DNA of 64,000 nucleotides, taken from assembly GCA_022818135.1 (NCBI GenBank), contig JAFMSR010000005.1:33915372-33979371 (forward strand). Direction: 5' to 3'. Shown in pieces: positions 23,990-35,300 of this stretch (its first letter is position 1; every line of letters starts with the position of its first letter). The position numbers and the translations under genes are program-made. The DNA comes from Saxidomus purpurata (taxonomy: Eukaryota > Mollusca > Bivalvia > Venerida > Veneridae). Under the pieces are notes generated by a model. It was not told the DNA's origin. It was given only the letters and a program-made list of their open reading frames with translations, and did not search any database.

Positions 23990-24750
23990 GAAAAATGTAA
24001 CGACATACCACAAGGCGATGCTACATGCTAAATATCTAAGCTCTAGGCCTTGTGGTTTCAGAGAAGAATATTCTTAAAGTTTTTCCTTTCCATTACTCGG
24101 AATTTAATTATTTGAACAACTGTGATAAAGCTTCGTGCCAGGAACATCTCTGCCAAATATCATCAACATTGGCCGAGTGGTTTCAGAGGAGATGTTGTTT
24201 GAAGGAAATGGTGAATAGACATAAAACATAATTACAGTGAGGGATCCTAATGGCTCATCCTGGCACTCTGACCCAGGTGAGCTAAAAATCAAAAAAGAAT
24301 TGCGAGAAAACTCTTACTTGATTGCAGGACCTCTATTTGAACTAATATGAACATGTTCCAATCCTTAACCAGATTTTTTCAAAAACCAACGGTCTGACAA
24401 AGTTTCATCAAGGTAATAAAAAAAAAGTATTATGTTTTCAAGAGCTGACAGTGTTTACAAGTTGTTTCTTGTTTCCTGACCCTATTTCTTTACCTCAGCT
24501 CACACTAACATGGAATTCATTATGACCAACATTCAAACAAAATCTCATGAAGATTCGACAATTACAAGAGCAGACCAAAAAGGCCAAGATGTGTTTTTAA
24601 AGAGCTGACAGTGTTTACAAGCTGTTTCTTGTTTCCTGACCCAATTTCTTTCCTACCTAATTTCCTCTCAACATGGAATTCATTATGACCAACATTCAAC
24701 TTCAGATTACTACACCCGAGGGCAAGATGGCATTTTGTGCCAGGTGAGCT
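23990..24750 (-). mobile_element. Helentron-like C-family fragments
   Basis: Two minus-strand left ends start with AGCTCACCTGG at 24283 and 24750. The core contains repeats about 160 bp apart (GAGCTGACAGTGTTTACAAG at about 24444 and 24602) and the TTTCAGAGGAGATGTTG type sequence seen also at 53.4 kb. The 3' hairpin end is missing. Confidence 0.6.
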
Positions 24751-24759
24751 AAAAAAGAA

Positions 24760-27700
24760 ACTTAATTTTCATGTTTATTTCTTCTCTTTGAACATTAAAA
24801 AGAGACAAAAACAAGCAAAAAAAAAATTAAAAAAAACTATATTTCAGACATTATAAACAAGATTATTTTCATAAATCATTTTTCAGGTATTATGTAACAA
24901 TTTTGTAATGCTTTCTTCATGCACAAGTAAATTCTTAATTCATTTAGACAACTTAATGCAACCCAACTAAAAACTTGAGAGATTGGTACTCTTTTCTTGT
25001 TTTAACACAGGCAAAAAAAACACAAGACGTGGTAATTTAGGATACAGCTGCTTCTACTGTTAGCAGTTAATTTAAATGAATTGTTGACTAAGTAAATTCA
25101 GGGCATGTTTCCTACTTACTAATGTATTATATGGGCTAACTTGAAAAAGATAAAAGATTTAAGATAAAAACAACCATCATCTTTTTTCTTTGAAAAGGAG
25201 GAGTGAAACCATGATTAACTCCCAATAAATCATGGCACATGTTTTTGTTTTGTTTTTTAGTTTATATGAGAAGCACAAATTTGAATCCTGTCAAAGATGT
25301 TAACAACATTTTGTTGTGTCAGAATTTACAGTCTGAATAGGAAACAGTACATATTATGAATAGCCTGCATATTTGCCAGGCTGATCATGATCTACACTTG
25401 GAAAAAAAGCAGAATCAACTGCTGCCAGCAGGTAAAGAGTAAGAAAATGCTGTTTACCTTATGTGCATCAACAAAAAAGTAGGCCATTGAATCAATACCC
25501 ATCAAAAGCCAAGGATTTTTATACCATTAACTATTTTTAAGTAATCAAATCATTTTATTTCCAGTAAGACTAATAACAGATTCAAAATATAAACCAGAGT
25601 CTGTGTCTAGGTTACTGACTTGCAATCAATAAATTATTTAATTTAGGGTCACAGGTTCGAACCCGACTATTAAACTGACAAGTCACCGGTTCAAACCCTA
25701 CTAGCGGTGTTAAATTATTTGCAAAAGTCGCCAGTTTCATATCATATGAGTAGGAGTTTAGTAATGGTTTCCTGAGAATTGACCACACTGTATCAAATTG
25801 TTTCAAATATGTGCTGATTTAGCAAAGTAAATTTCAACCAAGGACTGAAAATGTCATTACCTTAAAACCACAAATCTGTCACACAAAGATGAATGGCAAA
25901 TACTGATCTTTAGTCACATGTAGTCATTTTTTTTCTTGAACACCCATCCTTTTACTTTGACAAGTTACTTAAGATGATATTAAGCAAAAAAACTACAGGG
26001 TCAATGAATATCATAAAACTAAAACAGAAAAAGGCTCAGTCACTAACCTAAATGTGCAAGTTTTGACCCTACATTTACACAAACAGTAAAAAATCTTTTT
26101 TGAGACTTTTTGAACATTTATACTAGACTCAATACCCCATGTTTGAGGCCTTTACAAGAACATTAAACTTTTATAAACCTAAAGAATTGTTAACTAACAA
26201 TAAAGACTATGTTATGTACTTGACATATGCAACAGAATAGCACATTTTCCTTGCGTCTCACAAATAGAAGTGCCATACAGCTTTCCAACAACCTGGGACA
26301 GGAGAATATTATTTAAATAAACTTAATGTTTAGGACACATTTATGACACTTTCAGTATTTTTAACAGGAATCTATTGGACAAACCTAGAGAGGCTCAAAC
26401 CAATCAGTAGAGATATCCAATCCTCTGCCGGCCACCTCATTACTATACAGCCATGGAGGCCCCTTTAGCCTAAAAATATTTTTAAACCAAAAAAGTGTTT
26501 ACTGTAGTTGTCTTGAAGAAAAAAAAATGTTTTGAAAATGTGTGTCAGAAAACTAGTCAAGTAGAGACATTGCAACAACTTTGAAAATATACGCCAACAG
26601 TTTTTACTATGGATCATATTTTATTTCTTGTTAAGACCATAAAGGGAACTTACTTTATTGATCTCTATTTGACCAATCAGCTTCACAAATGATATACGCT
26701 GTTAATTTCATATATTGCACCGTGTGATTAGGATAAATAGATTTGTTTATAAGGCTATGACGTCACTATCAATAATATACCAATCAGAGTTTGAATGTTA
26801 AACTGTTAACAGGTTATTAACGTTATCATTTATCAATGATTTTAAAGAACGTACTACTTCTGTCCCTATCACACATTCGGAATAAATATACTAAATCGTA
26901 AAACAATAATTTCCAAGGCGTTTACCTCTGATTCAACCAATTACTTTATTGTATGTTTGTCCCAAGCATTGTAGCGTATATCTGAATTATCATGTATGTG
27001 ATATCCCTTCCTTTTTTCCACCTGGCAACATAATTTTTTATAACCTATACTACATCACCAAATAAAAAAAAAACATTTTTGGAGGATAATTTAAAGGAAC
27101 TACATGATATACTATAACCTTTAACCTATTCATTTTCTGTTTCTATAAATAACTTTAGTCATTGCATAATTAGTTGATTTAACATCTTTCATGTAACACT
27201 GACACAAAAACCCGTTTAAAAAATACGTATTTTCTGACATCTTGACCTTGTCTACATGTATTTTATACCTTTATATAGAAAATGAATAATCAATTCTAGG
27301 ATGGTTATCATGTCAATTACAGTGTCAATCACAGCTGTCAATTACAAACAATTAATAACGACTATCATGTATAATCAATGTAAAACTAATGGCCCAAAAT
27401 AAATTGACGCAAGAGACGTGACCCAATAATCTGCATGTAAAATGACACATCAGGATTTCTGGCTACATGACAGAACTAATAAAAAAATGTGTAAAAATAG
27501 CATGAACAACGTTTTATTATATTTCTGTACATCTTCACTTGCAAAGGACAGACAGATGTATATATGTTTGATATATGTAGTAACAAAGAATATACATTTG
27601 TTATACATGTTAGCACCAAAAAAAAAGGAAATTATGTACATGTGTGCACTGATACAGTCATGTTCACACTTGTTCCTTTCTAGTACGAGTACTTTCACTT

Positions 27701-29241
27701 GAACAAAAATGTGAGTGCAAAATAAAATGTCTCACACAAATTTTCACCTATGAATGGTGGGGCTTCAATAAAATAATTCAAGGTGTAAGATGAAAATTCA
27801 AATTTAGTGTCGAAAGACTCATCATATTTATATCTAGTAACACCCTGCCAACTTCACCTGATGGATGATGTACCGGTTCTATGTACAAGTCTTAATACTC
27901 TGTTCTGTTCTGTTCTTATACAGGACATCAAATCAGTTCCGGAACTGCCCTAAATTAATAGCGTTTTCCATTGTGCTAAGGGTCCAAACCACTTTTTAAT
28001 TTTTATAACATCATGTTTTTTTTCCTTTTAAAGTAAAAACTAAGCACAGATAAACAAGGTTTGTAACCTTATAACATTTGTATACTTCCTGAACATTGTA
28101 AATAAACATATTAACATCTTTTAAAACATACAGAACAGAGCTGGAAAAGTCATTTCCTTAAAGTCACTAATTAATTATCCCCACCGAATTTACAGTTCAA
28201 TCAATGTTTTTAAAAGATTGAACAACTGTGTTTAAAGTCTGTACAATTTCCGACAGACTTTAGAAGAGAAACACATCATAGCAAACCAGTCAAAAAATAA
28301 CTTTTCAGGAAATGTTAATATCTAATTTGATAAAAAAAATATATGAACATGTTTCTGAGATTTCACAAATGCCAAATTTATACATGTACTGTTTAAGTTA
28401 GCTTGTGCCCCCTCTAAAAATTTAAAATCTCTGTACACTGAAGAATGGTAGATGTTTTTAGCTGCTTTCAAGATTTTCAATCATTTTTCAATGAATTACT
28501 TCAGATGCCTTTTGGCTATAAAAAAATGTTTAGCAAGGAAAACATAAAATAAATAACTTTTTAAATGATTTTCGACGCTAAATTTAACCACCATTTGGTG
28601 ATAGGAAAATTGTGCTTCAATGCTAGAATCACCTAAACAGTATATGGATAAAGTAGATTTCCTAATTCTTCATCTTATTTCTGCTTTTCCACAATCTGTG
28701 CAGTCTGATTGTAACATGCACTGTTTGTTTTTAGTTTGTCATTAATACTGGCTTGAAACATACTCTTTCACAGTTTAAGAATTATTATTCTTTTGTCTTT
28801 TGCTAGTGTCTTTAACGCTCATACCTGTCAAAACAATAAACATGATCAACGTTCTCAGTGCTATTAACATTTAAGGCTACCGACATTTGTTAACAATTTG
28901 GAACAAATTAATTTCAGCTTTGACAACCAACAAGAAACCATGAAACTGCCAACATTTGTCATTAGTTGATTAAAAATCCTGGTAGTGAGCTGTCTTTTGA
29001 ACAAGTAATCACTGAAAGATTGTAAAATCCATTTCAGTGCTTTAGCGTGCTAAACTTTAATACCTATACACATATAGCACAAGTCTGTGAAAGTGGACAT
29101 TAAAAACCACCACTTCTTTTTTTCTTCTACAAGTTCTCTCTCTTTCTGAGTAAAGAAAACTTCAATTCCTGGATGATTATCTCAACTTGCCAAGTCAGCA
29201 CTCAGGAAATACATGTATGCAGCACAACTGTTTGTCAGTGT
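24760..29241. other. Region 3' of NSMCE1; no other gene seen
   Basis: AT-rich DNA. It includes a dispersed repeat with GGCTGATCATGATCTACAC (25318-25440, related to 33446-33560) and a possible SINE head at 25600-25720. The part next to 29241 should include the NSMCE1 3' UTR, but I cannot place its end. Overlapping frames on both strands at 27442-27702 are not gene-like. Confidence 0.45.
25600..25720 (+). repeat. Possible tRNA-derived SINE piece
   Basis: Box B-like GGTTCGAACCCG and a second CGGTTCAAACCC 39 bp later. No clear box A. Confidence 0.3.
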
Positions 29242-29363
29242 TCATCTTCCTTTTCTTTTTCTAGACTGTGATGCAGGGACGGTTTTTGGCGACGTATCGG
29301 CAACAGCTGTAGAGGTGCTTGCACTAGCTGATGATGTTGACGGCGTTGGTGAACCTACTGTTG
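29242..29363 (-). CDS. NSMCE1: NSMCE1 last coding exon
   Basis: The acceptor CTATTGCAG leads into a Ser/Thr/Pro-rich tail ending SRKRKGR and TGA. The tail is not conserved with vertebrate NSE1; the basic end could be a nuclear localisation signal (inference). Confidence 0.85.
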
Positions 29364-32300
29364 CTGCAATAGATTTTCAGACTGCATGAGCAACAACCAC
29401 AACGTATCATTCAGCATTAACAAAGAAAATGCATGTTACATGGTAATAGACTTTTCTGATTTTACACATAAATTTATTACTGGCATGTAAAATAAGACAA
29501 AAACAATCCTTTCATTAACGACTAAAGTACAAAATATCCCAACCCAAAACCGTGAATATGACAAATGCACAGATCATGGGCTGAATTAGGCAGGGTTTCC
29601 CATGCGTTATTAAAACTTGAAAACTTGTCACCACCTTTTCACAGCAAGTCATTTTCTGGCAAATAATTAGAATTTAAAATGATATGTGTTTCTCTATTTA
29701 AAACAACTCTTTAATTCAAATTTTCGGCAATATTGCCTTTTTCAAGAAATTTGTCTACACTTTTATATGACTAAATATGACTAAATATGACTATGATAGG
29801 ACTAAAGTTTCTGTCACTAATTTCAGATTTTTTTTGCAAACTGGCCGAGTTTAGCAAATTTGGCACCACTGTCAAGTGGCAGGGGTAACCTTGATTCCCT
29901 TAAATATGTAAATGTAAATAACTGAGTCCTCAATGTTCCTACAACTCTTTTAGTGACTATATTCTGTAGATATGTATAACTGAAAACTTACTTCTCCATT
30001 GGTGACTACACACTGGGCATTTCTTGTCTGGACTATCTTTAAAGAATTTATACGCACAGTGATTGTGAAGTTTTATTTCACAGTTACTACAGCTCTCTCC
30101 CTGAAAATACATGTAAACCATCAAATGCAGCTACCAGACCTGCAGTAAAACAACAAGAGCTGTCAATAAGACAGTATGTACAACTATTCAAAGTGCTCTT
30201 TTAGTGAAATTGATGCAATTCTATATACAGAAATTCAAAATACTGGTCAGAAATACAGTCCACATCCGTTATCTCGACTTCGGTTATCTCGATTTTTCCA
30301 TATCTCGACTGGATTTTCTCAGTCCCGATTTTTTTCCTTCTTATTCTATATAAATCAACTACGGATATCTCGATTTGTTTATCTCGATTTTTTCGTTATT
30401 GATCCCCAACTATGAAATTTCCTCTAATTTGACATCCGATATCTCGATTAGACATTTATCACCTGCCAAAACAAGGTGCGAAAAGGTGCACACTATTGTA
30501 TTCGCTCAATTGTCGTCTGCTGTCAGAGGTGCGAAAAACACCACGCGCGGCTATTCACTCAGTGATTCGATTAACAACCCGAAATTAATTGTTTGTTTGC
30601 GACGTAAGTTGTGTAATATGCGGAGTGGGTAATTTGCATTGAATTATGTAAAAACTCAGTAAATTTATTTGCATTTATAAACAGCAAGAAATGAAGATTC
30701 TGTCAATTATAAATCGTGTCATCAATACCTACACATGGACAGATAACATCTCGTTATTGAAAAGTCATGTCGGAGGGCGGAAGTCATGAACTTGTCCGAG
30801 CGCCAGTCTAGCAATCCAGAGAAGGGCCCGGTAACCAACCCGGGAGGATATCTGGATCGGCAAACTCTGAGAGTTTTGGAGTAGAACCCGGTAACCAACT
30901 CGGGGGATATCCAATCTTTCAGCACCGGGGTGCAAGGGCAAGAAGAGAAAGTTACCCCCCTCCCCCCATTGAGCAGCATATTTCATATTTTATTCAACTT
31001 CGGTTATCTCGATTTTTCGTTATCTCGACTTATTTTCTTTGGTCCCAAAAAAATAAAGATAACGAGAGTCGACTGTATGTCACTTGCTCCTTTGAAATAG
31101 AGCATTCTTAACAACCTCAAACACATCTGGAAAGTTTTATCCCAGTATCTGCAATAGTTCTGAAGACAGAAATTTGCAAGCAAACTAAGATAGCAATTTG
31201 CAAGCAAACTAAGATAGTAATTTGCAAGCAAACTAAGATAGCAATTTGCAGGCAAACTAAGATAGCAATTTGCAAGCAAACTAAGATAGTAATTTGCAAG
31301 CAAACTAAAATAGCAATATATGCAAGCAAACTACCGGTAAGATAGCAATTTGCAAGCATGTTATGGGAAAATGGGTACGATGTTACCAAAAACATGTCAG
31401 AGTTATGGGAATTCCTTCCTCTTAGCATGTTTAATCATGTAAAAGACTTGTGTTAAATTTGAATCAAGTATTTTAAGTAATTTGGCTGAAAGCAAGTTGC
31501 ATGCAAAACTTATACCTGTATACAAAGCTTTTTACACATGTTGCACCTTACAGCTGACTCAAACATCTCTAGGATGTACTGCTCTAGTTCCAGAATGCCT
31601 CTTGTACCTATACATACACCTCCATTCTCAAGCTGAAATAAGACAAAATTCTGGTCAATTCCAATCACCCATGCCTTGTAAAAAACAAAAATTCCAAATC
31701 AGACTTGTAGATATTAACTTTTTAATAATTCATTGCCAAAAGTATGTCTATCAGATTACCTCAAATAACTAGCATAATCAAAAGGAATGACAGCTATGTT
31801 TGAACACATAGTGCTGCTAACTGTATTTCTCAGGATTTAACGCCTGTTGCAGCAGTACTTCATTTATTTTTACAGGTGGGCAGTTTACCTAACCATACTT
31901 TCTGGGAAGAACCAGTACTAGATCCCTGTCTCCCGTAAGAAACTGCCAACTTTCTCACATAAGGGGACATTGTAGGTAGCAGGACTAGAACCCATGACCC
32001 TCAATCAGAGAGAGCTTACATTGATTTCAAGTCTGCGACTACTCCACCAGGGGGTCAGGTGCTGCGAACTGTACTGTCTAAACACTCAGTTCAACTTACT
32101 TCACTGTCTGAACACTCAGTTCAACTAACTACACTGTCTGAACACATAGTTCAACTAACTACACTGTCTGAACACATAGTTCAACTAACTACACTGTCTG
32201 AACACACAGTTCAACTAACTACACTGTCTGAACACATAGTTCAACTAACTACACTGTCTGAACACATAGTTCAACTAACTACACCGTCTGAACACATAGT

Positions 32301-35300
32301 TCAACTAACTGCAGTGTCTGAACACATAGTTCAACTAACTACACTGTCTGAGCACTTAGTTCAACTAACTTTACTGTCTGAACATGTAGTTCAACTAACA
32401 ACACTGTCTGAACATGTAGTTCAACTAACAACACTGTCTGAACATGTAGTTCAACTAACAACACTGTCTGAACATGTAGTTCAACTAACAACACTGTCTG
32501 AACACTTAGTTCAACTAACAATACTGTCTGAACTTGTAGTTCAACTAACAACACTGTCTGAACATGTAGTTCAACTAACAATACTGTCTGAACAATCAGT
32601 TCAACCAACTTCACTGTCTGAACATGTAGTTCAACTAACATTACTGTCTGAACTTGTAGTTCAACTAACAACACTGTCTGAACAATCAGTTCAACCAACT
32701 TCACTGTCTGAACATGTAGTTCAACTTACTGCACTGTCTGAACACATAGTTCAACTAACTGTTATTCCCAATCAACAAAATCTCACCAAGAAAGTCCACT
32801 TCTTGATAGCTGTTAGAGCCAACAGCATCTCTCAAAAAGATAACTATTCACAAGAATAACTTTTTAAAACTTGGAACCTTTCTGATCCATTTATCTCTAG
32901 TCAATCTATCAAGTAAATATTCTGCATCATGCTTGGTCATTTTCTTGGTCAGACTGTCTGCTATGTTCACTGCTGCCATTGAGCCTATACATCCACTATC
33001 AGACAGAACAAGTTGCTCCACCTGTAAAATGTCAATAAAATTCTGACAGAACTGCCTGCTCTATAACTATAAATTCAACACAATGGTTATAAAGTTTGGT
33101 TTTCTTAGTTATTACACACATTTTGTCTTAATTATGAATTATTTAATGCACCTAAGTACATGATGACTTTTGTAGGCACAGAAAAAAGACATTTTAGTCT
33201 ACAAATTAACATCAGGTTTACGGAGATTACAATATTTACCATTTTGGAGAATGCTTTTTTTTGAAATTTAGATATTCAAACAATTGTAAGCCTTTTTTCA
33301 TTTCATGTAAATTACAAGCCCTAAATGAAAATCTCAGTCTTTCTGTATTTGTTCTCTCCTCCATTAACCTTAACATTTACCCTCCTAAATTTCCATTCAG
33401 ACAGTGTCATCAATTGTTCAAAGGGGTGCTCATTGAAAGGATGCTGACTGAATAGGAAACAGTGCAGATCATGATCAGAATGCATTGACAAGCAGGCTGG
33501 TCATATGATGCACTTACTGTAAAGGCAGAACCGCTTTCCACCAACAGGGTAAGAGTTTATGTTGTAAGAGTTTATCGCCTGTTCCAACCGTATTTTCCTC
33601 TTTTTAACAGGCAGCCAGTTTACCTAACCATCGTTCCTGGGAAGAACCAGTACTAGACTCCTATCCTCCGTAAGAAACTTCCAACTTTCTCACATAAAAG
33701 AGACATGGTCGGTAGCAGGGCTCGAACCCATGACCCTAGACCTATGAGAGGTTACAGTGACTTCAACTCAGGGACTACAACCGCTAGACCAAGGAGATGT
33801 ACACTGAGTAAGAGTTAGAAACTTCTCATTTAGTATAGTTACTCTGCCTAAAGTTTCAAAAAAGTTTAAAACATCAGGTTTATATAAATAACTGTACATA
33901 CCAGTTTCTTAAAGAACTGTAATTCATTCTCTGTGTAAGCTGATGCCAACAAAGTTATGCTTGTTTCATTGGTATTAACCTGTAATGATACCATGTTTAT
34001 TCTATGTTATTTTTGTAAAAATGAAACAGAGGTAATCATTGACTACAAAAAGGATTCAATTATGATAAATTCATGTAAAGGTGGGCATTTCAAGGGGTAG
34101 TTGTCTGGCCTGTTTTCTTCTTTAGGCCAATTTTTCGGGAAGCATGAATATCCCATTCTGTTAGGAAGTGTAGCCAATTCACTTTTTTTAGCCAATTTAA
34201 CTTTTTTTGTAATCACTTTTGGCGTCAGCTAGTTCCAGTGCTAGTCCTGCATTCCACTGGCCCTTATCAGTTTTTCCTTTCCATATTTTCAATTACAAAT
34301 TTTAATCAGAGACCAAGCATTTAAAAAGTGAATATCTGATCTAGAAACATGCCTTTCAGTTTTTATCAACCAAATAAAAATGCTGAAATTTCTATTGCTA
34401 CTTAATGTTATTTTAATTGGAATGATTGCTACTAAATGTTATTTTATTTGGAATGGAAACAAAATATGTCTTTAATGGACAGCTTTTCACATTCATACAT
34501 TGTCATGTCATTGTGAATGTAAGGCTGTATGTCTCAAACCACACATTTTCTGCCTTTGAAGAAATTAAGTATGCTCTTACCAGCCCATAATGACTACTCC
34601 CGTCTAATTCATCCACAACCTTCCTGATCTCCATTCCGAACACACGTATCATATCGTTGATGCTGTGTACAAACCTCAGTAACTGCTGCCTCCTGTCATC
34701 TATCACATCTAAATTTAGAAACAAATAAGATAATGTCAGAAATCTCTAAATGCTTACCACAAAATATGTTTCACTTTTAGAGACTTGCAGTGAAGGCTGA
34801 ACCACTGCCTAACTGCTTGTCTAAAAATAGAGTGGTCATATTTATTTTCATTATTATTACTATTATCATAATTATTATCATTACTATTATCAAACATGCC
34901 GTTCTCCTGATATTCGCCGGGTTCTCCCGTTATTTAGACCCTAACCCGGCGCCCCAGCAAAGCTCGCAAAAACACTAAAAACTCCAGGTAAATTAAAATT
35001 CTGGAAAAAAAACTACGAGGTTCATAAAATATCAACCCATATACATGGTCAATACCCTGACACGTGATATCAATAATGAAGAAGTACTTGTATTGTGTAC
35101 AGTTGATTAGGTGACGAAACCGATGTGTTGACACGAGTTTGTGTTGTCACTATCATCTTAGGTAAATTGCCCGGAGGGTAGTTAGCGGCGATTCATAAAC
35201 TTTTCAAACAGCGATGATTAGCCGATAACCAACCATCTAAAAAAGTCACTACACTCCAAACATGCCACTAATTGAATCATTTTACCAAGTTTAACAAAAT

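Noticed and set aside
32070..32765. CRISPR-like regular repeat
   Set aside because: The units are directly adjacent without unique spacers, and the genome is eukaryotic.
32059..32859. 266-codon frame LSEHxVQLTT repeated
   Set aside because: It is a 30-bp minisatellite inside an NSMCE1 intron; the opposite strand is also open, and no splice or start context supports translation.
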